The translations under genes and the position numbers were made by a program. From a virus, in the IMG/VR virus record IMGVR_UViG_3300025853_000443, positions 1 to 29,805 of that record: a stretch of DNA of 29,805 bases, one strand, 5' to 3'. Of this stretch, positions 22,203 to 29,787 are shown piece after piece. Within the stretch, counting starts at the first letter, position 1. Each line of letters starts with the position of its first letter. The notes under the pieces were generated by a model. It had not been told where the DNA came from. It did not search any database and saw only the letters and a program-made list of their open reading frames with translations.

Positions 22203-23994
22203 TCCTGAAGGTTGGGGAGATATTTACTTTGACCCTGCTGCTACTAATAAGCTGTACAATCATTCTGACTATTACGAGAACTCTGATGGCACAGATAAGA
22301 TATTAAGGGATATACCTAACAAAGCGAGTATTACGCTTACTCCTACTGCTTATAGTGATGGCTCTATAAATACTGTTATACCGCCTTATCAAGTCTTACC
22401 ACAAGAATTAGTTACTAATGGTAATTTTGATACGGATAGTGATTGGGATTTAGGAAGTGCTTGGAGTATAGGAAACGGTAAAGCATTATATGATGGAAGT
22501 TCTAATGGTTCTTTAATTCGACAATATGGTATTTTAACAAGTGGAAAAAAATATAAAGCAAGTTTTAATGTTTTAGATAATAGTGGAAGATTTAGAATAA
22601 GTGTCGATGGTGGTAGTTCTGTTTATAAAACATATACGACAGGTAACGGATATTATACTTTTGAATTTACATCTATCACAAGTGATTTTAGAATTGGTGC
22701 TTCAATGGCTGACAATGCTGATACTTTTTCAATAGACAACGTAAGCGTAAAAGAAATACAAGAAGCCGACTTTGACTTTAGTAGAGGTTCAAGTGCTACA
22801 CGAGTAAACGAGAAAGGACTTATAGAAGATGTTGCAAGTGGTATTCCAAGAATAGATTACACAACAGGTTTTGGTAGTTGGTTATTAGAGCCACAGAGGA
22901 CTAATTTAATTACTTATAGTGAGGATTTTAGTGATGCATCTTGGACAGCTTCAAACACAAGTGTCAGCTCCAATCAAACTACTTCTCCTGATGGTTCAGT
23001 AAATGCTGATAAACTTACAGATAATGCAACAAGTAATGTACACAGAATAAGAGATGCGGTTTCATTAAGTGCATCTACTGATTATTCTTTAAGTGTATTT
23101 GCTAAAAAAGATACATTATCTAATATACAACTTGCCCTTGTAAATACATCTAATAGTAATACAATTAGTAAAGTATTTGATTTAGAAAATGGTATTATAG
23201 GCGAAGAATTATCACAAGGCGGAACTACGGTTTCAGATGCAAAAATAGAGAATTTTGGTAATGGTTGGTATAGGTGTACAATCGTAGGTCAATTAGGTTC
23301 TACACCAAATCAATATCAAATAAGTTTAGCTACTAAAACAACAGGTAATTCAGATACGTTAAGTCAAGTAACTTATAGTGGAGATGGAACAGGTAGTGTG
23401 TTTTTATATGGCGCACAACTCGAAGCAGGAAGCTATCCAACATCCTACATCGTTTCCAATAGTGGAAGTACCACCACTCGTGCTGCTGAAACAGCAACCA
23501 ATAGCGGTAATGCCGACTTGTTTAACGATAGTGAAGGGGTTTTGTATGCAGAGATTGCAGCTTTAGCTGATGATGGTACTAATAGAATTTTAGGTATTAG
23601 TAATGGTGGGGATTTTAATAATTCTGTTTTATTAAGATTTTCAAGTTCATCAAATAGAATACAAGCACAAGTTAGGTTAGGCGGTGTGTATCAATGTAGT
23701 TTAAATTATGATGTTAGTGATGCAATTGAATTTAATAAAATTGCTTTTAAATATAAACAGAATGATTTTAGTTTATACGTCAATGGTGTAGAAAGAGCAA
23801 CAGATACAACTGGCAATGTTATTACAGGGTTAGATGTTTTAGACTTTGATATTTCAACTACAAATGAATTTTACGGAAAAACAAAAGAACTTGCAGTATT
23901 TAAAGAAGCATTAACAGATGCAGAGTTGGAAAGTTTAACAAGTTGGATTAGCTTTACAGAAATGGCAACCGATTTAGAATACACATTAGAATGA
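22159..23994 (+). CDS. Receptor-binding/tail-fibre-type protein 1 (with CBM-like insert)
   Basis: A 611-residue beta-rich protein, the first of three tandem paralogs. Residues about 84-200 form a carbohydrate-binding-module-like unit (LVTNGNFDTDSDWDLGS ... SIDNVSVKEI). Residues about 204-258 hold the shared core DFDFSRGSSATRVNEKGLIEDV and WLLEPQRTNLITYSEDFS. A central beta-sandwich then ends in YGAQLEAGSYPTSYI, and a LamG/concanavalin-A-like domain closes with ALTDAELESLTS plus a short extension. Such proteins bind surface polysaccharides and decide host range. They follow the connector and precede the lysis genes. Its stop overlaps the next start (ATGA). Confidence 0.65.
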   Translation: MPNEIYHRSEWGNPNPEGWGDIYFDPAATNKLYNHSDYYENSDGTDKILRDIPNKASITLTPTAYSDGSINTVIPPYQVLPQELVTNGNFDTDSDWDLGSAWSIGNGKALYDGSSNGSLIRQYGILTSGKKYKASFNVLDNSGRFRISVDGGSSVYKTYTTGNGYYTFEFTSITSDFRIGASMADNADTFSIDNVSVKEIQEADFDFSRGSSATRVNEKGLIEDVASGIPRIDYTTGFGSWLLEPQRTNLITYSEDFSDASWTASNTSVSSNQTTSPDGSVNADKLTDNATSNVHRIRDAVSLSASTDYSLSVFAKKDTLSNIQLALVNTSNSNTISKVFDLENGIIGEELSQGGTTVSDAKIENFGNGWYRCTIVGQLGSTPNQYQISLATKTTGNSDTLSQVTYSGDGTGSVFLYGAQLEAGSYPTSYIVSNSGSTTTRAAETATNSGNADLFNDSEGVLYAEIAALADDGTNRILGISNGGDFNNSVLLRFSSSSNRIQAQVRLGGVYQCSLNYDVSDAIEFNKIAFKYKQNDFSLYVNGVERATDTTGNVITGLDVLDFDISTTNEFYGKTKELAVFKEALTDAELESLTSWISFTEMATDLEYTLE

Positions 23995-25289
23995 GCATAT
24001 ACGACAAGGCATCTTTAGTACAAATACCAAGTGGCTACAAGGGTGGTGGTACAAAAAACCTATATTCTGTTGTGCCTAATACTGCTGATGGAGATTTTGA
24101 CTATTCAGGTGGTACTAACGGGACACGAGTAAATAAAGATGGTCTTATAGAAACAATAGCTGCTGATACGCCAAGACTAAACTATCCTTTATTAAACGGA
24201 GTAGTACAAAGCAATCCTACGCTATTGTTAGAACCACAGAGGATTAACATATATACATATAGCGAAGATTTAAGTCAAGGTACTACGCTTACCAATACAT
24301 CAGTAAATGAAACAAGTATCGTATCTCCTGATGGTGCTTTAACAGGAAACAAGCTAACACAAACAAGTGGTGCGTATTTAAGAAAGAATTTAAGTGTTGT
24401 ATTAAGCGGTACTTATGCTTGGTCGTTCTTTGCTAAAAAAGGAGATTTAAGGTATTTAAACGCAAGAAGTTTATTTGTGCTTAATGGTACTACACCTGCT
24501 AACGGAAACACTATTATTGACCTTGATACTAATACAATAGCATACAAAGGCACAAATGTAACAAGCGCAACAATAGAGCAATATCCTAATGATTGGATAA
24601 AAGTAGAAATAGTAGCAACAGATAACGCAACAGGAAGTGGAGATTTTGTAGATTTCTTTTTTACTGATAGCGATACGAGTACACAAAGTACAGGTGTAGC
24701 GGGTAATGGTTATATATGGGGCGTACAGTTTGAGAGCGGAAGCTACCCAACAAGCTACATACCAACAACAGTAGCAGTTACAAGGACAGTAGAACAATGC
24801 GAAGTAACAAGTGGTTTAGAAAACATAATAGGACAAACAGAGGGTACAGTATTTATAGATTTTGAGTATTTATACGAAACTACTAGTAGTAGCAGTACAG
24901 ACGCTTTAATGGATATTTTTGTGGTGGGTACAGCTAGCGATTTAAGCGAGGGTATAAGTATAGATAACTACCGTAGTCAATTTAGGGTGTTTGTACAAGG
25001 TAGTGGAATGACTACCCAAAGCATAGGAAATAATACTACTGGCGCAGCTCAACCAAACACACGCTACAAATTAGCGGTAAAATATAAAACAGGCGACTGT
25101 AAGGCGTATCTAAACGGTAGCTTATTAGGTTCTTCAACAGGAACGGTAAGTTTTGCAACAGATTTAGACGGTATGTTTTTTAGCTATAATGACAGTAGTA
25201 GGTCATTTAAAAACCAAAAAAGAGTATATCAATTAATGGTATTCAACGAAGCATTAACAGACGCAGAACTTCAAACACTTACAAGCTAA
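23991..25289 (+). CDS. Receptor-binding/tail-fibre-type protein 2 (paralog)
   Basis: A 432-residue paralog of the upstream protein. It lacks the CBM-like insert but keeps DFDYSGGTNGTRVNKDGLIETI, LLLEPQRINIYTYSEDLS, WGVQFESGSYPTSYIPT and the C-terminal sequence ALTDAELQTLTS, which is its very end. The N-terminal ~35 residues (SLVQIPSGYKGGGTKNLYSVVP) are unlike those of its neighbours and may attach it to another tail part. It overlaps upstream by ATGA and its stop is TAATG with the next start. Confidence 0.65.
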   Translation: MSIYDKASLVQIPSGYKGGGTKNLYSVVPNTADGDFDYSGGTNGTRVNKDGLIETIAADTPRLNYPLLNGVVQSNPTLLLEPQRINIYTYSEDLSQGTTLTNTSVNETSIVSPDGALTGNKLTQTSGAYLRKNLSVVLSGTYAWSFFAKKGDLRYLNARSLFVLNGTTPANGNTIIDLDTNTIAYKGTNVTSATIEQYPNDWIKVEIVATDNATGSGDFVDFFFTDSDTSTQSTGVAGNGYIWGVQFESGSYPTSYIPTTVAVTRTVEQCEVTSGLENIIGQTEGTVFIDFEYLYETTSSSSTDALMDIFVVGTASDLSEGISIDNYRSQFRVFVQGSGMTTQSIGNNTTGAAQPNTRYKLAVKYKTGDCKAYLNGSLLGSSTGTVSFATDLDGMFFSYNDSSRSFKNQKRVYQLMVFNEALTDAELQTLTS

Positions 25290-26470
25290 TGGCAAATACA
25301 TTTAATTTAGGAAACGGTAATTGGGCGCAAAAGACAGAGAATTTACTTGCGTATAATGCCGAGAATAACAACTACAAACCTCTACCTTTTGACTTTGACA
25401 GGGCATCAACAGCAACAAGGGTAAATAGAGATGGGTTAATCGAAACAGTACGTATTGACGAACCACGTATTGACTTTCTAAATAACACTAAAGGGCATTT
25501 GCTATTAGAGCCACAGAGGCAGAATATTATTACTTATAGTGAGGATTTTAGTGAGTGGTCGCTCGGTCAAAGTGGAACAGGTTCTGCTGTTGTAATTTCT
25601 AACAATGCTATTTCTCCTGATGGAAATAATACTGCCGATAAGGTTGTATTAGATATGAACGGTGGAACTACTTCTTCTGATTTTAGTTTTATTACCATTG
25701 GTTACACATCTTCTGCTACTACATTTACTCTTTCTTGTTATTTAAAAGGGGTTAATGGCGGAGAAGAAATATTTTTTGATTTCGATAACCAAAATAGCAA
25801 TTTAATAACACTTACTACTGAATGGGTAAGATATGATTTTACCAAAACTGTTAGCGCAACAGGCACAAGACTTATAAGAATTGGATTAAGAGGAGGTTCT
25901 ACTACTGACGACACCGCATCTTTTTACGCTTGGGGTGCACAATTAGAGGAAGGAAGCTACGCTACTTCGTATATACCAACGTCAGGACAATCTGGGGGTG
26001 TAACAAGAAGTGCGGAAACTTGTAATAATGCAGGTAACTTAAATGTGTTTAATGATAGTGAGGGTGTGTTGTATGCAGAGATAAGTGCTTTGGCTAATGA
26101 TAGTACATATAGGTTAATGAGTATTTCAGACGGAACAGCTATTAATAGAATAGTATTAGGGTATAGCAATGGCAGTAATCTATTACTTGTACAAGTACGT
26201 TCAAGTGGGAATAATGAAGTGGATTTTATATACTCTATTTCAGATATAACATTATATAATAAAATAGCTCTTTTATACAAATCAAACGAAGTAACTATAT
26301 GGGTAAATGGTGTCAAAGGAACATCAGATACATCTGCATCTATGCCAATAGGTTTGAGTGAATTTAATTTTAATTATACAAATTCTTTACCTCTCTACGG
26401 AAACGTTAAAGACGTAAGAGTTTACAACACCGCACTAACAGACGCAGAACTAATAGCATTAACAAGTTAA
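25289..26470 (+). CDS. Receptor-binding/tail-fibre-type protein 3 (paralog)
   Basis: A 393-residue paralog with DFDRASTATRVNRDGLIETV, LLLEPQRQNIITYSEDFS, WGAQLEEGSYATSYIPT and the C-terminal LamG-like part ending ALTDAELIALTS. The nucleotide sequence GAGCCACAGAGG and TTACTTATAGTGAGGATTTT recur almost identically with the first paralog, so duplication or recombination between them is recent or ongoing. Its short N-terminus differs from both others. Confidence 0.65.
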   Translation: MANTFNLGNGNWAQKTENLLAYNAENNNYKPLPFDFDRASTATRVNRDGLIETVRIDEPRIDFLNNTKGHLLLEPQRQNIITYSEDFSEWSLGQSGTGSAVVISNNAISPDGNNTADKVVLDMNGGTTSSDFSFITIGYTSSATTFTLSCYLKGVNGGEEIFFDFDNQNSNLITLTTEWVRYDFTKTVSATGTRLIRIGLRGGSTTDDTASFYAWGAQLEEGSYATSYIPTSGQSGGVTRSAETCNNAGNLNVFNDSEGVLYAEISALANDSTYRLMSISDGTAINRIVLGYSNGSNLLLVQVRSSGNNEVDFIYSISDITLYNKIALLYKSNEVTIWVNGVKGTSDTSASMPIGLSEFNFNYTNSLPLYGNVKDVRVYNTALTDAELIALTS

Positions 26471-26479
26471 TTTAATACA

Positions 26480-26878
26480 ATGAAATATATATTTAAAAAA
26501 TATGAGTTTGAAACTCAAGAGTTAGCAGAAACAAGAATTGCTGCTCTACCACACCAAGAAGATGAGGAAGGGAATAGCCACCCTTCACACAGCCATACGG
26601 TTGTTAAATTAGGACACGTAGTAGTAACTGAAGGCACTTACGATGAGGAAGGCAACGAGCTTACTGCGCCTGTACTTGCAGACAAGTATTCTGTTGATGT
26701 TCTTTGGAAGGCATCAGAGATTACAGAAGAAACAGAAGCTGCTGTACTTGACGAAGAAGGTAACGTAATTACTCCTGCTGTAACAGAGATACAATTCCCT
26801 TATGGTTGGGTGTCTAAAGAAATTGAAGTAGAAGGTAACGGTGTCCACACTTTTGCAGGGTGGTCTTTTAACAACTAA
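26480..26878 (+). CDS. Hypothetical acidic virion-region protein
   Basis: A 132-residue acidic protein with repeated E-E-G-N elements (DEEGNSHPSHSHT, DEEGNELTAPVL, LDEEGNVITPAV) and C-terminal aromatic strands (FPYGWVSKEIEVEG). The His-rich HPSHSHT stretch could bind metal. Similar proteins follow fibre genes in Bacteroidetes phages; function unknown, possibly a fibre accessory or assembly protein. Confidence 0.6.
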   Translation: MKYIFKKYEFETQELAETRIAALPHQEDEEGNSHPSHSHTVVKLGHVVVTEGTYDEEGNELTAPVLADKYSVDVLWKASEITEETEAAVLDEEGNVITPAVTEIQFPYGWVSKEIEVEGNGVHTFAGWSFNN

Positions 26879-26882
26879 TAAA

Positions 26883-27038
26883 ATGGATTTGACTACTCTT
26901 AGAATATATTTGCTAAATTTATCAGCGATAACAGTCAGTACATTTGACCTTATAGAAGATAGTTTAAAATTATTGCTATTAGTAGTTTCTATTGGATATA
27001 CCGTACAGAAGTGGTGGCAACTAAGAAATAAGAAGTGA
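26883..27038 (+). CDS. Small membrane protein, holin/spanin-type candidate
   Basis: A 51-residue protein with one strong membrane helix (SLKLLLLVVSIGYTVQKW, about 27-44) and a basic C-terminus. I chose ATG 26883 because an in-frame longer version would start inside the preceding gene. It lies directly before the endolysin with a 4-nt overlap, the usual place for a holin. No family recognised. Confidence 0.55.
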   Translation: MDLTTLRIYLLNLSAITVSTFDLIEDSLKLLLLVVSIGYTVQKWWQLRNKK

Positions 27039-27388
27039 AGTACTTTAATTACAGCGAGTTTGATAGCCCTGATGTGCAAGGTTCAGGACAAATGATGGAT
27101 AAGACCCTACTTGAAATGTTAGACGATGTACGAGATAAATTCGATAAGCCTATACACATTACAAGCGGTTACAGAACAGAACAACACAATGAAGCTGTTG
27201 GCGGTGCAGAAGGCAGTAGTCATACAAAAGGACTTGCAGTAGATATAGCCTGTACCAATAGTAAAGATAGATTTGATTTAATTAATTGCCTTTTAGATGT
27301 AGGGTTTAGTAGGATAGGAGTAGCAGATACTTTTATTCACGCTGACATAGATACCGATAAAGTACAGGGCGTAATATGGACTTACTAA
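27035..27388 (+). CDS. Endolysin, peptidase M15 family (D-Ala-type peptidase)
   Basis: A 117-residue protein matching the compact M15 peptidases. Zn ligands are His63 and Asp70 in SSHTKGLAVD and His102 in FIHAD, with SGYRTEQHN upstream. It would cut peptide cross-links in host peptidoglycan. It begins at GTG (27035) with the upstream stop as GTGA. There is no signal peptide, so it needs a holin to reach the wall. Confidence 0.88.
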   Translation: MKYFNYSEFDSPDVQGSGQMMDKTLLEMLDDVRDKFDKPIHITSGYRTEQHNEAVGGAEGSSHTKGLAVDIACTNSKDRFDLINCLLDVGFSRIGVADTFIHADIDTDKVQGVIWTY

Positions 27389-27400
27389 ACTAACGTACTA

Positions 27401-27562
27401 ATGATAAGTGTAGCAATAATTTCTTTATTTCCAACATCCTTTATAGGTGGTTTAAGTTACTATCCTAAAAATGATGAGTATAACTTTGATGAGTTAAACA
27501 TTTATTTATTTATAGTACAGTTTCAAATTAGAATATATGAAAAAGAAATTCAAGGATACTAA
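27401..27562 (+). CDS. Small protein, possible lysis accessory
   Basis: A 53-residue protein with a hydrophobic N-terminus (ISVAIISLFPTSFIGGL) and a polar Asn/Asp/Glu-rich centre (KNDEYNFDELNIYLFIVQFQIRI). YPKNDEYNFDELNIYL resembles small proteins near lysis genes of other Bacteroidetes phages from memory. It overlaps the next gene by 26 nt in a different frame. Function unknown. Confidence 0.5.
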   Translation: MISVAIISLFPTSFIGGLSYYPKNDEYNFDELNIYLFIVQFQIRIYEKEIQGY

Positions 27563-27980
27563 AGTAGGCAAGTTTCTTGTTGGCGAGAAAGGTCTGTTTA
27601 AGAATTTAAGCGATACATTGCCCGATAAGGGCTTATTAGGCGTTTTAAAGAACTTAATAGACAAGGACAATACCCTAAGCCCATTTGAAAAAGAAAAGGC
27701 GTTAGAACTGCTTAAAATGGATATTTTAGAAATAGAAGAAGTATCTAAGCGTTGGGATGCGGATATGGCTTCTGATAGTTGGCTAAGTAAAAACACAAGA
27801 CCATTAACACTTATTTATCTTACGGTTGCTACTACACTTTATATAGTTTTGGATAGTATGAATATCAGCTTTGATATAGATGCAGCTTGGGTTGAACTTC
27901 TTAAAACTTTGCTTGTTACTGTTTATGTAGCGTATTTTGGTAGCAGAGGTTTTGAAAAGTTTAATAAAATTCGTAAGTAA
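27537..27980 (+). CDS. Holin-like membrane protein (3TM-type family)
   Basis: A 147-residue protein. A soluble N-terminal half is followed by RWDADMASDSWLSKNTRPLT, the signature of GTA-type/3TM holins, then hydrophobic segments LIYLTVATTLYIVLDS (about 93-108) and LLKTLLVTVYVAYFG (about 121-135). It would permeabilise the inner membrane to release the endolysin. Two helices are clear, a third is not. It is the last gene before the AT-rich region. Confidence 0.7.
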   Translation: MKKKFKDTKVGKFLVGEKGLFKNLSDTLPDKGLLGVLKNLIDKDNTLSPFEKEKALELLKMDILEIEEVSKRWDADMASDSWLSKNTRPLTLIYLTVATTLYIVLDSMNISFDIDAAWVELLKTLLVTVYVAYFGSRGFEKFNKIRK

Positions 27981-28158
27981 TATATAGCTATATATAGATA
28001 TATATAATATATATAATATATAATATAACTACTATATATCATTTAACTATATATAGTATTAACTAATATATAACATATAACAAATAAATAAAAACAAGTA
28101 TATAGTAATTAATATATATGTGTTTAAAAGTATTTTTTTAGATGTTTAGTAGTATGGT
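27981..28158. other. AT-rich palindromic intergenic region, candidate origin
   Basis: This 178-nt stretch has no gene and only about a tenth G or C in its first 150 nt. It contains perfect palindromes TATATAGCTATATA (27981-27994) and ACTATATATAGT (28046-28057) and many TATATA/ATATAA repeats. It lies between the last late gene and the first early promoter. Candidate replication origin, or a transcription boundary with strong secondary structure. No DnaA-box-like 9-mer was identified. Confidence 0.5.
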
Positions 28159-28166
28159 TATCTTTG
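28159..28166 (+). promoter_or_regulatory. Host-type early promoter -7 box (TATCTTTG)
   Basis: TATCTTTG matches TAnnTTTG and lies only 4 nt before the ATG at 28171, so the transcript would start at or near the start codon. The arrangement TATCTTTGACATATG is nearly the same as TATATTTGCCATATG at 28833-28847. A T-rich stretch (28133-28139) sits where the -33 box is expected, but without a clear TTG. Confidence 0.5.
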
Positions 28167-28170
28167 ACAT

Positions 28171-28383
28171 ATGATAGAGAATATATTAGCAGAACAAATA
28201 ACAGACAAAGAGAAAATAGACAAACTTTTAGAATTAGATTGCAACCTATATACAAACTTAGGTATTGACAGCACAAAAAGTGAGAAGCAAGAAGTAAAGC
28301 GTATGTCAAGAAAAATATATAGAGCAATACAGTCTATTAGTGAGCCTATTGGTAAGTCGCTTTTACAAGCTATTGACAAATGA
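28171..28383 (+). CDS. Hypothetical early protein
   Basis: A 70-residue charged, helical protein (KEKIDKLLELDCNLYTNLG...). First gene after the AT-rich region. It overlaps the next start by 4 nt (ATGA). It is probably expressed first in infection; function unknown. Confidence 0.6.
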   Translation: MIENILAEQITDKEKIDKLLELDCNLYTNLGIDSTKSEKQEVKRMSRKIYRAIQSISEPIGKSLLQAIDK

Positions 28384-28745
28384 CACGAAGTAAGATAGTA
28401 AAAAAATTAGACAAAGTATTCAGCCTATACATAAGGAATAGATATTCTAAGAATGGCAAAGCTGAATGTTTTACTTGTGGCAAAATAGATGACGTAAGTA
28501 GATTACACGCAGGACACTTTATGAGTAGAAAACACTATGCTACACGTTGGGATGACGTAAACGTACAGGTACAATGTCCTAAATGCAATTTATTTGGGCA
28601 AGGGGAGCAGTACATATTTGGCTTAAACTTAGATATAAAGTATGGCAAGGGTACTGCTGAACAATTACAACAAAAAGCACGTAACACAGTAAAGTTATCC
28701 AACGATGACTTAAACGAATTAATACATAAGTATTCAACAATATAA
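28380..28745 (+). CDS. NinG/Rap-like recombination protein
   Basis: A 121-residue protein resembling phage lambda NinG (Rap). Cys30/Cys33 in ECFTCGK, LHAGHFMSR (His43/His46), YATRWDDVN, and QCPKCN (Cys66/Cys69) form a zinc/HNH-like core. Family members bind or resolve branched DNA in recombination. It fits with the exonuclease and ssDNA-binding genes downstream. It is followed by a terminator. Confidence 0.75.
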   Translation: MTRSKIVKKLDKVFSLYIRNRYSKNGKAECFTCGKIDDVSRLHAGHFMSRKHYATRWDDVNVQVQCPKCNLFGQGEQYIFGLNLDIKYGKGTAEQLQQKARNTVKLSNDDLNELIHKYSTI

Positions 28746-28784
28746 CCTATGTCTTGTAGGTTAGTTTCTCTATATGTTTGTATG

Positions 28785-28817
28785 AAAAGGGGTTGGTTTA
28801 TAACTGACCCTTTTTTT
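28785..28817 (+). terminator. Rho-independent terminator after the NinG-like gene
   Basis: AAAAGGGGT (28785-28793) can pair with ACCCTTTTT (28807-28815, with one G-T pair), with an inner stem GGTT/AACT around a TAT loop, followed by T residues. It ends the first early transcript before a new promoter starts. Confidence 0.7.
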
Positions 28818-28832
28818 ATTAAAAATAATTTG

Positions 28833-28840
28833 TATATTTG
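28833..28840 (+). promoter_or_regulatory. Host-type promoter -7 box (TATATTTG)
   Basis: TATATTTG followed by CCATATG puts the ATG (28845) 4 nt after the box, the same layout as at 28159. Directly after a terminator. A T-rich stretch fills the -33 position. It probably drives the replication operon, including the ATPase and sigma factor genes. Confidence 0.6.
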
Positions 28841-28844
28841 CCAT

Positions 28845-28976
28845 ATGACATATATAGAGGATTTATTACGGTTACGAGAAGCAGAAACCGAAGTACTTCG
28901 AAAAAGAGTAGAAGAACTTGAAGCTAAATTAGAGGTGCTAACCAATCAAATACAAGAAGATGAATTATACAAGTAA
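28845..28976 (+). CDS. Small coiled-coil early protein
   Basis: A 43-residue helical protein (MTYIEDLLRLREAETEVLRKR...). I chose ATG 28845 because a longer frame from 28749 would contain the terminator and promoter. The C-terminal end overlaps the next gene by 17 nt. Coiled-coil heptads are clear (LRKRVEELEAKLEVL). Function unknown. Confidence 0.6.
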   Translation: MTYIEDLLRLREAETEVLRKRVEELEAKLEVLTNQIQEDELYK

Positions 28977-29349
28977 GATAGTATCTGTAAACAAAACAGA
29001 TAGCTTTAAAACAGGAGATGGCAAGACGATGAATAAATACAACGTAACATTTGCCAACGGACACAACCCACATATGTACGCACTCGGAGAGTTTAAGTAC
29101 GAGGTGGGAACGGAAGTAACATACGACTTAGACCAAAACAAAAACAAGGCTAAGATTGTAAACAAAGACTTTCCAAGAGGTAATGGCGAACCTTATCAGC
29201 CAAAAGCTAATTACACTAATAAAGACCAAATCATTATTAGACAAACAGTAATTAAAGCTGCTTCGGAGTTCCACGCAGGAACTTCATCAACAGCAGATGA
29301 CGTAGTAAAAACAGCACAAACATTTTTAAATTGGATTAACAATGACTAA
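28960..29349 (+). CDS. ssDNA-binding-like protein (OB-type, putative)
   Basis: A 129-residue protein. The N-terminal part has beta strands (SKIVSVNKTDSFKTGDGKT, NKYNVTFANG, GTEVTYDLDQNKNKAKIVN) like a small OB fold, and the C-terminal part has the helix DQIIIRQTVIKAASEFHAG with ADDVVKTAQTFLNWIN, a pattern found in phage replication proteins. It is followed by a second gene with an SSB-like tail. Assignment is from pattern only; it could be an annealing protein. Confidence 0.5.
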   Translation: MNYTSKIVSVNKTDSFKTGDGKTMNKYNVTFANGHNPHMYALGEFKYEVGTEVTYDLDQNKNKAKIVNKDFPRGNGEPYQPKANYTNKDQIIIRQTVIKAASEFHAGTSSTADDVVKTAQTFLNWINND

Positions 29350-29608
29350 GACTTGGGTAAACGGAATACGAGTATTTGAAAATAAGCAAGATTGGATTGT
29401 GTGTGATATTAAGATTAACGCAGATGAAATGATTGCTTGGATAAACGAGAATAGAGCAAACGTAAACAGCAGAGGCTCTATTCCTATTACAATAGCTAAA
29501 AGCGAGAAGGGATTATATTCTATGCTTAACAGCTATGAAATACAAAAATCAAAAGAGGTAACTACTGCACAACATTCTCCCGACAGAGAAGAAGATTTAC
29601 CTTTCTGA
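29342..29608 (+). CDS. SSB-like protein with acidic C-terminal tip
   Basis: An 88-residue protein ending in EEDLPF, an acidic tip with terminal Pro-Phe like that of bacterial SSB, which recruits partner proteins. The N-terminal part (WVNGIRVFENKQDWIVCDIKINADEMIAWINE) has the look of a small OB-type or accessory domain. It overlaps the previous gene by 8 nt and its stop overlaps the ATPase start (TGATG). It may pair with the preceding protein to coat ssDNA for the ATPase. Confidence 0.55.
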   Translation: MTKTWVNGIRVFENKQDWIVCDIKINADEMIAWINENRANVNSRGSIPITIAKSEKGLYSMLNSYEIQKSKEVTTAQHSPDREEDLPF

Positions 29609-29787
29609 TGTTAATAGAGATTAATCAACATATAAAAAAGTTAGACGAATACCGAGCAGGAACTTTGAAAACAGGGTTAAGGCTTGGTATTCCAAGACTT
29701 GATGAGCATTTTAGGTTTAAGTATGGCGATTTTAATATAATTTTAGGACACGCTAACGTAGGCAAAACATCGTTGTGCTTTACTTGA
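29608..29787 (+). CDS. RecA/DnaB-superfamily ATPase, 5' part (broken by the contig end and a one-base deletion)
   Basis: The true start of the ATPase whose 3' part opens the window. MLIEINQHIKKLDEYRAGTL and IPRLDEHFRFKYGDFNIILGHANVGKTS lead to the Walker A motif. In this right copy a missing G after TCGTTG shifts the frame and gives a stop at 29785-29787 (59 residues). In the left copy the frame stays open. The truncation is therefore probably an assembly or sequencing error at the contig end. Confidence 0.8.
   Translation: MLIEINQHIKKLDEYRAGTLKTGLRLGIPRLDEHFRFKYGDFNIILGHANVGKTSLCFT

Noticed and set aside
26841-27038. Longer version of the small membrane protein before the endolysin
   Set aside because: It would overlap the preceding gene; ATG 26883 lies right after that gene and keeps the membrane helix.
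1327-28945. Numerous minus-strand open frames (for example 13847-14284, 10949-11350 and 28535-28945)
   Set aside because: They mirror clear plus-strand genes, are rich in Ser, Leu, Phe and Cys as expected of antisense frames in AT-rich DNA, and show no motifs or leaders.
28749-28976. 75-residue frame upstream of the small coiled-coil protein
   Set aside because: Its first 32 codons contain a terminator hairpin and a TATATTTG promoter box. The start at 28845 lies 4 nt after the box, so the longer version is not accepted.
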